A stretch of DNA of 64,000 bases. Origin: an uncultured Treponema sp. Its GTDB lineage: Bacteria; Spirochaetota; Spirochaetia; Treponematales; Treponemataceae. Of this stretch, positions 1 through 8,669 are shown in pieces. How positions within the stretch are numbered: the stretch's first letter is position 1; every line of letters begins with the position of its first letter. The position numbers and the translations under genes are program-made. Below the pieces are notes generated by a model. The model was not told the DNA's origin. It worked only from the letters and a program-made list of their open reading frames with translations, and did no database searches. Location: NCBI GenBank assembly GCA_947165895.1, contig CAMVCB010000006.1, forward strand, positions 300,576-364,575, in the 5' to 3' direction.

Positions 1-1150
1 GACGGAGGTTTGCATTAATAAGGCGGTTTTTAGCCCTTTCCATCATAATGCGGCCCTTTTCAATGTCCTGAGCCATTTTAAGAATGTCTTCTACATTGTT
101 TTCAAATTCGTATTCAAGACGGTGCAGCTTACGGTCAATTTTCTGAATCTGTGTGTAAATTTCACGGATTTCATCAGCACTCATGTTAAGCTCGTTTTCA
201 AGAATTACAGCCTGAGAACGGATAGAGATTTTTCGTCCAAGGTTACGAAGCTCAGAAGTGTTTGTAATCCTAAGCTCCTTCATCTTCTTTTCCTGCTTCT
301 GATGATATTCTTCAATCTTGATGATTGCATCACGGTATTTCTGTGTGAATTTATCAAGCTCTTCTGTCTGAATGTCTACCTTCTGAAGTTCAGGGAGAAT
401 TTTTTCGCGAAGCTCAATGAGCTGAGGATTCTGGAAGATTACGCTTGACTGCTCTGCCTCAAAAAGCTGCTTTTTAATGTTCATGTACTGCTTGATTTCA
501 GGAAGAACAGGTTTAATGTGCTCTCCGTAGAAGCTCTTGAGACGGCGTTTATCTGCCATTTCTTCGTTGATTTCTTTTCTTGTTTTTCCAGGTTCGTGAA
601 TATCAATTCTTGTAAAGGCTTTCTGGGCAATTGTAAAGAATTCAGGAATCATAATGCCGGAATTTTTGATAACATCCTTAATGATGTTGTTTCCGTCTTC
701 CATTGCCTTTGAAAGTTCAATTTCCTGTTCTGCTGTAAGAAGATTTTCGCGGCCGATTTCCCTTAAATAAAGTCTGATCGGATCATCTACGTTAGCTTCT
801 TTATCGCTGTTTACTAATTTTGATTTAGCGGCAGCTTTTTCTGCTTTTTCAAGTTCGGCAACAGAATCGTCCTGAGGAGCATCGTCATCATCATTTTCGA
901 GCATGAGCGAATCTTCATCATCTTCTGATGCGTCTTCTACATCTTCAGCTCCAGGTTCATCAACTCCAATGATGCCGGTTTCTACAGGTTCCCTGTTTAT
1001 TTCCTTAAGTTCTTTAAGGACAGGCTCCATCAGTTCGTCCTGATTTACAAAATCCTGTCCAAGTCGTTCGATGATGTCATCCCAGGTAATAAAAGGTTTT
1101 GTTTTAGCAAACTCAAGAAGTTTTTCAATAGCAGAATCGATTGTTTCCAT
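1..1150 (-). CDS. rpoD: RNA polymerase primary sigma factor (sigma-70), C-terminus outside window
   Basis: Partial gene read leftwards from the ATG at 1148-1150; it runs off the window edge, so only about 383 N-terminal residues are visible. The protein opens with a short sigma region 1.1-like segment, then an acidic stretch rich in D and E, then a region 1.2 block containing DPIRLYLREIG, and a long non-conserved insert. The last visible residues, RAKNRLINANLR, are the beginning of region 2, just before the core-binding and -10 recognition part. It directs core RNA polymerase to housekeeping promoters. It lies 13 nt after dnaG with an AAGGTGA ribosome site, giving the classic dnaG-rpoD macromolecular synthesis order. 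Identification is firm although regions 2.4 and 4.2 are not visible. Confidence 0.95.
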   Translation of the reverse strand, partial: METIDSAIEKLLEFAKTKPFITWDDIIERLGQDFVNQDELMEPVLKELKEINREPVETGIIGVDEPGAEDVEDASEDDEDSLMLENDDDDAPQDDSVAELEKAEKAAAKSKLVNSDKEANVDDPIRLYLREIGRENLLTAEQEIELSKAMEDGNNIIKDVIKNSGIMIPEFFTIAQKAFTRIDIHEPGKTRKEINEEMADKRRLKSFYGEHIKPVLPEIKQYMNIKKQLFEAEQSSVIFQNPQLIELREKILPELQKVDIQTEELDKFTQKYRDAIIKIEEYHQKQEKKMKELRITNTSELRNLGRKISIRSQAVILENELNMSADEIREIYTQIQKIDRKLHRLEYEFENNVEDILKMAQDIEKGRIMMERAKNRLINANLR

Positions 1151-1163
1151 CTATGGTTTCACC

Positions 1164-2987
1164 TTACTTTTGTAATTTTTGGACTTGTCGGTCAAGTTCC
1201 AATTTTTCGGCCAGAAGTTTGTTCAGCTGCTGCCTGTCATCTTCGGTAACGACAGTGTAACTTCTTATCCTCTGTAATAATCGGCATCTTTGGTCGTCAA
1301 GCTTATTTTTCTTTACTAATTTTATAGTGTCTTTTAAAACGGCATCTATATTGCTTGTGTTCTTGTACAACTCAGAAGACAGGACTTCTGTAATCAGGTT
1401 TACAAGTCCCGGATTATTACATTTGGAAAGAATTGCTCCTATCGAAAAGTTATTTTCGGTATAACATTCTTCCAGTGTTCGGAAAAACTGTTTTGCATAT
1501 GGATTTCTTAAATCATTTTCGGTCAAGTTCTGGCGTAGAACCGTAAACTGGTTAAGGTCGGCTGTCACTGCTATCAGACCCTTGAGCTCTGCATCGATTA
1601 TTATCTGCTCATTCTGCTCTGTCTGTGCATTTTCTTGATTTGTTTTGATTTCCTGCCGGAAGTTTGCGCGTGCTTTGGCCTGATTACGATTGTTAAAATC
1701 CCTTTTTACAGCCTCCGGTTTCAGATTATATGCCTGACAAAGTTGCTCAAGACATGACTCTTTTTGCATATCAGACTGAAGTGAGTCGATGTACTCAAAA
1801 TATTCAAGTGCAGCCCTTGTTTTACCCTCAGGTGTGTCTGTAGGGTATTTTTCACCTAGTCTAAGTAAAAAATAGTCGCTATCTAAGATAGCACTATTTA
1901 CCTGTGCCGTCAAGTTTTCTTTTCCGAATTTATTAAGAATTTCTGAAGGGTCTTTACCGCCCTTTAATGTGATTACTCTGGCGGTAAGATTGTTGCGGCG
2001 GCACATTAAAATCGCCTTTTTTGTCGCTGCCTGCCCCGCTTCATCAGAGTCAAAAGACAGAAGAATTGTGTCCGCAAAGGCAGCAAGAATCTTTATCTGT
2101 TCTTCGGTGAAGGCTGTTCCCAGTGGTGCTACAGCATATTCAATTCCGCTCTGATGGTAGGCAATACAGTCCATATTTCCTTCGCAAACAATTGCCTTTC
2201 CTGACTGGCGGATTGCGTTTTTTGCAAAGTTGAAATAAAAGAGTGTGTCGCGTTTTTTATAGGTAGGAAGTTCGGGCGAGTTTATGTATTTTCTTTCCTT
2301 GTCGTCAGGAGGCATTGCCCGTCCGCTGAAGGCAACAACCTGGCCTTTTCTGTTGAAAATCGGGAACATAAGGCGGTTTGAAAAAATCGTTATGTCCGGG
2401 TAGTTTTTGCTGAAAAGTCCGGATTTTGCAAGAAAGGCATCGCTGTAGTTTTTCTTTCTTAAAAAAGCCTTCAGCCATCTGCGGTCTGCGGGTGCAAAGC
2501 CCAGCTTGAATTTTTCTATGATTTCGCGGGAAAGTCCGCGGTTAAGGGCGTATTTTAATGCCTCTTTTCCCTGTTCAGTTTCAAGTAAAAAATAGCTGAA
2601 CATTGTGGCGGTTCTGTCGTAAAGTTCAAGCAGCTGGGGAATTGTGTCATCCTGTTTAAAAGTTTGCGATGGTTTATAACCGTCTTCGTATTTGATTTCG
2701 ATTCCGCTTCTTTTTGCAAGTGAGCTTACGGTTTCTGTAAAGGAAGTTTTTTCCATCTCCATAAGGAAGGTGATTACTGTTCCTCCCTTATGGCAGCCAA
2801 AGCAGTTGAAGAAGCGGTTATTTCCGTCAACGTGGAAGGATGGAGTTTTTTCCCCGTGAAGAGGACAGCAGCCCCACCAGTCGTTAGGGCCCCGGCGTTC
2901 AAGTTTTGTGTATTCGCCTACTACGCTGACAATGTCTGTCTGCGAAACTATAGCATCAATTGTTTCTTTAGAAATCCTTCCTGCCAA
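1164..2987 (-). CDS. dnaG: DNA primase
   Basis: Synthesises RNA primers for replication. The 607-residue protein has the expected length. The N-terminal CHC2 zinc finger is visible as C41-P-L-H44 and C62-F-G-C65. The catalytic TOPRIM core follows around residues 255-345, with the conserved glutamate in IVCEGNMD and the acidic FDSDEAG motif. The C-terminal part would bind DnaB helicase, which is encoded at 36996-38321. The start is a TTG at 2985-2987 preceded by GGCGGA at a spacing of 7, with no better ATG. It sits 12 nt after mltG and just upstream of rpoD, so the genes are probably co-transcribed. Confidence 0.97.
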   Translation of the reverse strand: MAGRISKETIDAIVSQTDIVSVVGEYTKLERRGPNDWWGCCPLHGEKTPSFHVDGNNRFFNCFGCHKGGTVITFLMEMEKTSFTETVSSLAKRSGIEIKYEDGYKPSQTFKQDDTIPQLLELYDRTATMFSYFLLETEQGKEALKYALNRGLSREIIEKFKLGFAPADRRWLKAFLRKKNYSDAFLAKSGLFSKNYPDITIFSNRLMFPIFNRKGQVVAFSGRAMPPDDKERKYINSPELPTYKKRDTLFYFNFAKNAIRQSGKAIVCEGNMDCIAYHQSGIEYAVAPLGTAFTEEQIKILAAFADTILLSFDSDEAGQAATKKAILMCRRNNLTARVITLKGGKDPSEILNKFGKENLTAQVNSAILDSDYFLLRLGEKYPTDTPEGKTRAALEYFEYIDSLQSDMQKESCLEQLCQAYNLKPEAVKRDFNNRNQAKARANFRQEIKTNQENAQTEQNEQIIIDAELKGLIAVTADLNQFTVLRQNLTENDLRNPYAKQFFRTLEECYTENNFSIGAILSKCNNPGLVNLITEVLSSELYKNTSNIDAVLKDTIKLVKKNKLDDQRCRLLQRIRSYTVVTEDDRQQLNKLLAEKLELDRQVQKLQK

Positions 2988-2999
2988 GTTCTTATCCGC

Positions 3000-4061
3000 C
3001 TAATTCTTTGTGTAGAGGTTGTGATTAACCTTGTGCTGTTCAAAGGTTTTTGAAAAAACATGTTTTCCGGCTGCCGGATCTACAATCTGGAAGAAGTAAT
3101 AATCAGTTTTTGGAGTGTTTGTTGCGGCCTCGAGGGCAATAAGTCCCGGATTTGAAATCGGCCCTGGAGTGAGGCCTGCCCACTTGTAGGTGTTGTAGGA
3201 ATTGTCAATTTTCAAATCATCAAGGAGAATGCGGTCAGGATGAGGTTTTCCTTCTATTTCTGTGATTATGTATTCAACAGTTGCACAGGAATAAAGTCCT
3301 ATGTTCTGTTTTATGCGGTTTTTAAAAACGCTTGCGATAAGTGGAGCTTCTTCCGGGATTCTGTATTCTCGTTCTACGATTGAAGCAAGAGTTAGAGTCT
3401 GGAATAAATCTTCCGGAGTTTTTGAATAAAGCTCAGGAATTTCCTTTATGCGGCTGAAGAAATTTTCAACCATCATTGAGGCAACATCAGCTGCTGACAT
3501 TCCCGATGTAAGGTAGTAGGTATCGGGGAAAAGATAGCCTTCAAGACTTTCTCCGGGGATTTTATACTGCTTGAAAATTGTCTGACTGCTGTCTTTTGCA
3601 AAAGTGATAAAATCATACGAATTGCAGACTTTGTTTGCTTCAAGAATTGCGGCTATTTTAGAGATTGTGAGGCCTTCTGGAATTGAAATAACAATATATT
3701 CCTGCTGGCCTGAAATAAGTTCATTCTGAATTTCAGAAAAATCCATTGACTGATTAAGTCTGTAGCTTCCGCTTTTTAGTATGAAGTTTGCAGGAACACT
3801 TTCTTTAAAAAATAAAAATGAATTAATCAGGGGAAATCTTACAGAAAGGTAAAAAAGTCTGGCATTTTTTACAAGTTTTTTTTCTTCAAGGCTTTTTGCA
3901 ACCTGATTTACTGTCATACCGGATGGAATTTCAATTTTTATGCTTCCTTCGTTTTTGGGATTTACCGGTCTTGTCTGGATAAAAACAAATGCATAAAAAA
4001 GGATTGAAATCAGAATGAGAAAAGAAAAAATTGATAATATTGCGACGGAAGTTTTTTTCAT
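3000..4061 (-). CDS. mltG: Endolytic murein transglycosylase, MltG/YceG family
   Basis: Cuts nascent glycan strands at the inner membrane and so terminates peptidoglycan polymerisation. One N-terminal membrane helix (residues about 7-30) precedes a LysM-like region. The YceG domain follows, with the catalytic glutamate context ASIVEREYRIPEEA and the C-terminal signature WAGLTPGPISNPG. At 353 residues it is a normal length. Its ATG overlaps the stop of the 61-residue gene upstream by 4 bp, indicating translational coupling. The stop lies 12 nt before the dnaG TTG start. Confidence 0.93.
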   Translation of the reverse strand: MKKTSVAILSIFSFLILISILFYAFVFIQTRPVNPKNEGSIKIEIPSGMTVNQVAKSLEEKKLVKNARLFYLSVRFPLINSFLFFKESVPANFILKSGSYRLNQSMDFSEIQNELISGQQEYIVISIPEGLTISKIAAILEANKVCNSYDFITFAKDSSQTIFKQYKIPGESLEGYLFPDTYYLTSGMSAADVASMMVENFFSRIKEIPELYSKTPEDLFQTLTLASIVEREYRIPEEAPLIASVFKNRIKQNIGLYSCATVEYIITEIEGKPHPDRILLDDLKIDNSYNTYKWAGLTPGPISNPGLIALEAATNTPKTDYYFFQIVDPAAGKHVFSKTFEQHKVNHNLYTKN

Positions 4062-4243
4062 GAATAAAAACGTTTTACCTCATCAAGTGTAAGGGAATCA
4101 TACACGGAATTTTCTATTGATTTTGCAAAATTTTCGAGTCCATGAGGAATTTCTGTTTCTTTTTCACGCAAAAACTTTGCAAGCAGTCCTATTTCCTTTG
4201 CACTGAAAGAATAAGTTAATTTTACCTGATTTTCTTCTGTCAT
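4058..4243 (-). CDS. Small conserved-looking hypothetical protein, 61 aa
   Basis: I do not recognise a family. The 61-residue product is soluble and charged, with no membrane segment or cysteine pair, and looks mostly helical. Reality is supported by context: its start overlaps the stop of the metallo-hydrolase gene and its stop overlaps the mltG start, both by 4 bp. Such tight coupling is unlikely for a random ORF. A role linked to the MBL hydrolase or MltG is only inference. Confidence 0.7.
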   Translation of the reverse strand: MTEENQVKLTYSFSAKEIGLLAKFLREKETEIPHGLENFAKSIENSVYDSLTLDEVKRFYS

Positions 4244-5178
4244 ATTTCTAGTTCAACGTCTTCTTTTGCAAGATAGATTTCAAGTTCAGGATGTCCTACC
4301 TGAATTGAATACTGCCGTGAAGCTTTTAAGATAGATTCAAGCTCTGCATCTGAATAAGTCGGTTCGTGATGGAAAATGAACATCTTTTTTATGCCCCAGA
4401 AATTTGCGTAGTCAACTGCATAACAGAAGGCTGAGTGCCCCCAGTTCTTCTTGGCAATGTGATCCATTACTGTGTACTGGGAATCGATAATCAGGCAGTC
4501 AGCATTCTGAAAAACCCTTCTTCTGTCTTCTGTAATGACAAAATCTTCCGGCTCAAGTTCAACATCAGTTGCATAAACGACTTTTTTACCTTCCCTCTCA
4601 AAAGAATAGCTGAAGGAATCTCCCGGGTGTTTCATGCGGCATACATTTACCTGAATATCATTAAGGGGAAATGTGTCGTCTTCCTTAAGCTTGTGAAAAG
4701 TAATGTTTTTCGTAAAGGAAGAAAAAGGAACCGGGAATAGAAAAGGATTTGTCATCTGCTTTTCAAGATAAAGCTTCATATTCTGGTATGGAGAATAAAT
4801 ATCAATTATTGCAGATGGATTATATGCATCATCAAAAAAAGGAAGTCCCTGAATGTGATCCCAGTGAAAATGAGAGAAAAAAAGGTGATAATGTCTGTCT
4901 TTAGGCTTCTTTTCTGATTTTCCAAGTGCGCGGATTCCTGAGCCTGCATCAAGAACGATTTCTGTATCACCGGCTTTTATTTCAACGCAGGCTGTATTTC
5001 CGCCTGTTGTGCCGTAAATCCAGTCAGGAAGGTTTGCAATAAAACGTACTCTGTCCTCGGCGCTTTTTATGTCGTCCGCAGTTATTCGCTGTACTACAGC
5101 CATGATTTTAGACTGAATCTGTTTTGGTGATAACGGAGTTGGAATTGAACCTCTGACTCCCCAGAAATGAACTAACAA
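4240..5178 (-). CDS. MBL-fold metallo-hydrolase (PhnP/RNase Z-like superfamily)
   Basis: A 312-residue metallo-beta-lactamase-fold protein. The metal-binding signature HFHWDH, near residues 105-110, is the HxHxDH motif. Further ligands are probably the histidine in KHPGDS, the aspartate in VVYATDVE and the histidine in FIFHHEP. It lacks the RNase Z flexible arm, so a phosphodiesterase or general hydrolase is more likely than tRNA processing; the substrate is unknown. The start is a TTG with a strong AGGGGAG just upstream. It heads the operon running through mltG, dnaG and rpoD and has its own promoter at 5215-5243. Confidence 0.85.
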   Translation of the reverse strand: MLVHFWGVRGSIPTPLSPKQIQSKIMAVVQRITADDIKSAEDRVRFIANLPDWIYGTTGGNTACVEIKAGDTEIVLDAGSGIRALGKSEKKPKDRHYHLFFSHFHWDHIQGLPFFDDAYNPSAIIDIYSPYQNMKLYLEKQMTNPFLFPVPFSSFTKNITFHKLKEDDTFPLNDIQVNVCRMKHPGDSFSYSFEREGKKVVYATDVELEPEDFVITEDRRRVFQNADCLIIDSQYTVMDHIAKKNWGHSAFCYAVDYANFWGIKKMFIFHHEPTYSDAELESILKASRQYSIQVGHPELEIYLAKEDVELEI

Positions 5179-5214
5179 ATGCTCCCCTCTTGTGAATCTT
5201 TGCTTTTTTCTATT

Positions 5215-5243
5215 AATTTAAATTATCGGTGCTAAATTGTCAA
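5215..5243 (-). promoter_or_regulatory. Sigma-70 promoter of the MBL-mltG-dnaG-rpoD operon
   Basis: On the minus strand TTGACA (5238-5243) and TAAATT (5215-5220) are separated by 17 bp. Transcription would start near 5208, giving a leader of about 30 nt that includes AGGGGAG before the TTG start. Confidence 0.75.
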
Positions 5244-5304
5244 CTTGACGGCAGGGTTTGTGCCAGGGAATTTTAAGGGCATGCCATGGAAGATTTTGTT
5301 TTAA

Positions 5305-5333
5305 AATAAAAAAGACCGCTTAAACTGCGGTCT
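5305..5333 (-). terminator. Rho-independent terminator of the tRNA-Thr/tRNA-Tyr unit
   Basis: On the minus strand a perfect 7-bp stem AGACCGC/GCGGTCT with a 7-nt loop is followed by TTTTTTATTTT. It lies 5 nt after tRNA-Tyr. Confidence 0.9.
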
Positions 5334-5337
5334 GGAA

Positions 5338-5419
5338 TGGGGAGTAGAGGACTCGAACCTCTGGAGACGCGAGTCGAGGGATTTACAGTCCCTTGCAATT
5401 GCCGCTATGCGAACTCCCC
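5338..5419 (-). tRNA. tRNA-Tyr (GTA)
   Basis: An 82-nt class II tRNA with acceptor stem GGGGAGT pairing with ACTCCCC. The anticodon loop CTGTAAA gives GTA. It has a long variable arm and a T-arm GGTTCGAGTCC. CCA is not encoded, so the CCA-adding enzyme at 8670-10109 would be needed. It lies 7 nt downstream of tRNA-Thr. Confidence 0.95.
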
Positions 5420-5426
5420 TTTTTAA

Positions 5427-5499
5427 AGCTGCCTGTAGGATTTGGACCCACGACCCCGAGATTACAAATCACGTGCTCTACCAGCTGAGCTAAGGCAGC
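5427..5499 (-). tRNA. tRNA-Thr (TGT)
   Basis: A 73-nt tRNA with acceptor stem GCTGCCT, D-arm GCTCAGCTGGTAGAGC and anticodon loop TTTGTAA giving TGT. The T-arm contains GGTCC. The anticodon stem has one apparent T-T mismatch (CGTGA with TCTCG). CCA is not encoded. Confidence 0.95.
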
Positions 5500-5540
5500 A
5501 GATGTTTTTGTTCGGTGCTTATTAGCGGTGAACGTGTTAT

Positions 5541-5569
5541 AATATATTCCTTTTCGAATTTTTGGTCAA
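5541..5569 (-). promoter_or_regulatory. Promoter for tRNA-Thr and tRNA-Tyr
   Basis: On the minus strand TTGACC (5564-5569) and TATATT (5541-5546) are spaced 17 bp apart. The start would be near 5534, about 35 nt before tRNA-Thr. It sits immediately after the end of glgA. Confidence 0.8.
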
Positions 5570-5580
5570 TAGCAAAAATA

Positions 5581-7146
5581 CTAATTTTTCAAAATTTCTT
5601 TAAAAAAAGGAATATATTTTTTCTGCACTACAGTTTTCCACAAATATTCCTTGTGGATATAAGAAGCGGCAGATTTTATCACCTTTGTAATTTCACCAGC
5701 CTTGAGTTTTTTTATCATAATGACTTCGCAGAGCTTTGCAGTAAGGCATTCGCTTGAGTTTCTGTCATAAAGATAACCTGATTTTTCATTGATGATTTTA
5801 TTAAGGCCGCCGGTTCTGTGGGCAACAGGAAGAGTTCCGTAAACCTGGGCAATAAAATCTTCAAGTCCGCAGGGCTCAAAATATGATGGAAGTACAATAA
5901 AATCATTAATGGCACATACCATTCGGGCAATACTCTGATTGTATCCGTTTAAGTAGGTGATTTTTCCCGGAAATTGTTTTGTAAGGTCGATGATGGCATT
6001 TTCAAGGTCAACTTCCCCCTGCCCCATAAAAACAAATCTTACAAAAGGAAAGGTTTCCAGAATTACGGGAACAGAGGATGCAAGAATATTCAGTCCTTTC
6101 TGGCTTGCAAAACGTCCGTGATAGGCAATGTAAATTTCTTTTGAAAAATCAGATGAGCAGTCAAGTTTTCCGTATTTTTTTACACCGCTGCAGTCATAGT
6201 TTTCTGTATTGATGACATTCTGGATAAAAAATTTACGGCACTTCCATTTTCCGTCAAGGTCACGTTTTTCAGGATTGAACTCAAAAGGAAGAAGTGAAGC
6301 ATTTTTGTCTGCAGGATTATAGCGGTCAAAGTCAAAGCCGTTTGTAATGCCCGTAATTTTAATTTTTCTTTCATAAAAAATCGGAGCAAGCCCATCGGTC
6401 AAATCATAGTTTTCTGGATCTGTAAGCTCCTTTGCATAATCTTCAGAAACGGTTGTAAGATGGGCTCCGCTTTCTGCCGCAAGCAGGAAGGGTTCAATCA
6501 TGCTGCGGTTCTGAGATTTATAAAGAATTGAAACCGGAAGATCTGTGTACCAGGCAGCTTCACCTATACTTGAAAAATTGTGATGGTAAGCAGGTCCGCA
6601 GTTATGGATTGTAACTACCGTCTTTATCTTAGAAAGCTTTTTTTCCTGGGCAAGCAGAGCCGGGAGAGTTGCGGTCGAAGCATCCTGACAGTGAATTATT
6701 TCCGGTAAATCAGCTTTTTTCTGCATCATGGCATACTGGCAGACAGCCTTTTGAAAAAGGATATCCTTAAAAAGCGCGTCGGTGTGGCCTGAACCTTTTT
6801 TATGGCTGCAGTCAAGACATTCCTCATTTTCTGTATAGGTATAAACACCTTCTTTTTCCGCAAAGCTTGGATGATTTACAAAGACGATTGAAAAATCAGA
6901 AGTATCAAATTCTGCTGTTGAATAAGTCACTGTCTGACTTTCACCGCAAAGGTAAATTTCTGCCTCTGCCGCATTTTTATTGAGATTTTTAATATGAGCC
7001 CAGCTGTTACATTTAAAAACCGGGATAAAAAGAGTTACTTTATTATTTAATTTGGAAAATTCATTGCAGAGAGAAAATGTGACGTTTTTTACGCCCCCTG
7101 CCTCTGCAATGCCTGCGCATTCCATGCTGACAATCCAAAGTTTCAT
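5581..7146 (-). CDS. glgA: Glycogen/starch synthase, GT5 family
   Basis: Extends alpha-1,4-glucan from ADP-glucose. The start used here is the ATG at 7144-7146, preceded by AGAGG, giving MKLWIVSMECAGIAEAGG. This is a variant of the GT5 N-terminal substrate loop, with the usual K-x-G-G-L changed to EAGGVKNV. The N-terminal catalytic domain (about 1-260) is followed by a GT1-type nucleotide-binding domain. That domain contains YHGRFASQKGL and PSYFEPCGLEDFIAQVYGT, the latter with the conserved E-x7-E element. At 521 residues it is slightly longer than the usual 480, with an acidic/cysteine insert near residues 110-135. The changed KTGGL motif leaves some doubt about the exact donor. Confidence 0.88.
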   Translation of the reverse strand: MKLWIVSMECAGIAEAGGVKNVTFSLCNEFSKLNNKVTLFIPVFKCNSWAHIKNLNKNAAEAEIYLCGESQTVTYSTAEFDTSDFSIVFVNHPSFAEKEGVYTYTENEECLDCSHKKGSGHTDALFKDILFQKAVCQYAMMQKKADLPEIIHCQDASTATLPALLAQEKKLSKIKTVVTIHNCGPAYHHNFSSIGEAAWYTDLPVSILYKSQNRSMIEPFLLAAESGAHLTTVSEDYAKELTDPENYDLTDGLAPIFYERKIKITGITNGFDFDRYNPADKNASLLPFEFNPEKRDLDGKWKCRKFFIQNVINTENYDCSGVKKYGKLDCSSDFSKEIYIAYHGRFASQKGLNILASSVPVILETFPFVRFVFMGQGEVDLENAIIDLTKQFPGKITYLNGYNQSIARMVCAINDFIVLPSYFEPCGLEDFIAQVYGTLPVAHRTGGLNKIINEKSGYLYDRNSSECLTAKLCEVIMIKKLKAGEITKVIKSAASYIHKEYLWKTVVQKKYIPFFKEILKN

Positions 7147-7156
7147 AAAAAACCTC

Positions 7157-7531
7157 TTACTTAGAAAAATCTGGACGAAGTTTTTCTGCTCCATTCAGAT
7201 ATACATTGTGTTTTTCAATATTTTCCGGGGCATAAGTAGTCACAAGAAGCCGGATAACGTTTTTCATGCCGCCTTCAATGTAAGCTTCCTGACTGCAAAA
7301 GAGAGCCAGTTCTTTTGTATCGATAACAGTATCTCCCAGTCTCAAAGCTGTTGCGGGATTTAAAACAGTAATCTCTTTAGTAAGCGTAAACTGCACCGAA
7401 ACGATATCGTCTGCACTAAGACTATTTAATGTTACAATCTGATTGAATAGAGTGCAAACATTTTTTGTGATTTCTTCCTTTGTGTTTTCAGAGCAGACTG
7501 CCCCTCTGACTGCAATGAGTTTCTTATTCAT
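7157..7531 (-). CDS. aroH: Chorismate mutase, AroH type
   Basis: Converts chorismate to prephenate for phenylalanine and tyrosine synthesis. The 124-residue protein matches the monofunctional trimeric AroH class of Bacillus rather than AroQ. It has the N-terminal AVRGA arginine motif, VIRLLVTTY (active-site Arg) and the C-terminal HNVYLNGAEKLRPD. The start at 7529-7531 is chosen because upstream codons belong to the previous gene; the two overlap by 8 bp. glgA begins 10 nt downstream. Confidence 0.92.
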   Translation of the reverse strand: MNKKLIAVRGAVCSENTKEEITKNVCTLFNQIVTLNSLSADDIVSVQFTLTKEITVLNPATALRLGDTVIDTKELALFCSQEAYIEGGMKNVIRLLVTTYAPENIEKHNVYLNGAEKLRPDFSK

Positions 7532-8249
7532 TATTTTCACCTGAATTTGTATTTGAATTTGTTTTATCTTCGTCCTGATTTGCCGGGTTTTGGCCGGCAA
7601 AATATTCAGAAGCGTCAAAGTGATTTCTAATCTGATTGTAAAGGCTGAGATCCGGCATTTCGTAAGAAGTCAGCGCAAGAGTGATGATTTCAAGCTCCGG
7701 GTATTCTTTGTAAGACTGAATTGCGCGGATTAAATCTTCGCGGCGGATGTTTTCCGGATGAAAAGATGGATTTTCTTCATGCTTTTTTACAAAGTAATTT
7801 CCCGCCAGCTGGGTAATATAATCGGCCGCAGAATCAAAAAATCTGGTAAGGCTTTCCTGATCTGTAACCTTGTTTGCCTTGTAAAGTTCAAGAAAGGCTT
7901 CGGGAGAAATTGTCATCGAAATTGAAAAATTAAAATTATAGGAAAAGGAAGGGGCTGTATCTGCACTGGCCCTGTAAAAATCTGCCGAAGGAAGCTTTGA
8001 AGAAAAAGTTTTACTGGCAGAAAAATAAGGTTCAATATTAAATTTTACAAGAGATGCGTTAGTCGGTAAAAGGAACTGCCAGAACCAGGAAAACTCCCCG
8101 TTTTTTACGATTCTATCGCTTACGCCGCTGCTTTTGGAAACGACAAGCGCATAGGATTTAGGGGGCACTTTTATCTGAGGCCATCCAACCAGAAAAACAA
8201 AAAAAGAGAAAAGAGCTAAAATAATAAAACTTGCAAAAAACTTCTTCAT
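7524..8249 (-). CDS. Membrane-anchored hypothetical protein
   Basis: A 242-residue protein starting MKKFFASF with one N-terminal hydrophobic helix (about 4-22), then a periplasmic or outer-face domain and a disordered N/D/E-rich tail. The segment after the helix (PPKSYALVVSKSSGV...) faintly resembles the start of SPFH/band-7 proteins, but I cannot support that assignment. It overlaps aroH by 8 bp. It is divergent from the small membrane protein at 8298, with a shared intergenic region of about 48 bp. Confidence 0.65.
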   Translation of the reverse strand: MKKFFASFIILALFSFFVFLVGWPQIKVPPKSYALVVSKSSGVSDRIVKNGEFSWFWQFLLPTNASLVKFNIEPYFSASKTFSSKLPSADFYRASADTAPSFSYNFNFSISMTISPEAFLELYKANKVTDQESLTRFFDSAADYITQLAGNYFVKKHEENPSFHPENIRREDLIRAIQSYKEYPELEIITLALTSYEMPDLSLYNQIRNHFDASEYFAGQNPANQDEDKTNSNTNSGENNE

Positions 8250-8297
8250 GGAAAATACTTTCTTTGATAATATAACATCATAAATTGTTTGGAAAGC

Positions 8298-8669
8298 ATG
8301 AAAGAAGAAAATGTTTTTATCCGTCAGCTGAAAAAGCATCCTCTGTCCTTTTTATACAGGCTTATCAAGAACCTTGTATTTGCCCTCTTTTTTTTCTGCC
8401 TTGTACTTGCCTTCATGTACATTGTTGGAAATTATCAGAGCTTTCAGTTTGAAAGCCAGAAGCTGATTTTAAAGACGATTTCTTTTTCTTCTATCGCGCT
8501 ATTGATATTTTCAATCCTGATTCTTTTTGAAACGGGAATCCGCTTTGCTACAAAGGGAGAAAAGATAAAAAGCCTTGTTGTAATGGCTGTGATGATTTTC
8601 AACATATTTTTCAGCGTAGTCTGCATGAGCTTTTCAAACTTTGTATATTATCTTTCAGAAGGATTTTAA
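8298..8669 (+). CDS. Small integral membrane protein, unknown function
   Basis: A 123-residue protein with three predicted hydrophobic helices (roughly residues 25-45, 60-80 and 90-112) and a basic N-terminus. No family recognised. An in-frame TTG lies at 8289, but the ATG at 8298 follows GGAAAG and is preferred. The stop codon is immediately followed by the cca ATG at 8670, so the pair is co-translated. Confidence 0.7.
   Translation: MKEENVFIRQLKKHPLSFLYRLIKNLVFALFFFCLVLAFMYIVGNYQSFQFESQKLILKTISFSSIALLIFSILILFETGIRFATKGEKIKSLVVMAVMIFNIFFSVVCMSFSNFVYYLSEGF

Noticed and set aside
122..712. Plus-strand ORFs of 64-108 codons.
   Set aside because: They lie antisense to rpoD coding sequence, which is clearly the real gene.
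8289..8297. TTG as start of the small membrane protein.
   Set aside because: The ATG three codons later has the better placed GGAAAG and adds nothing to the protein pattern.
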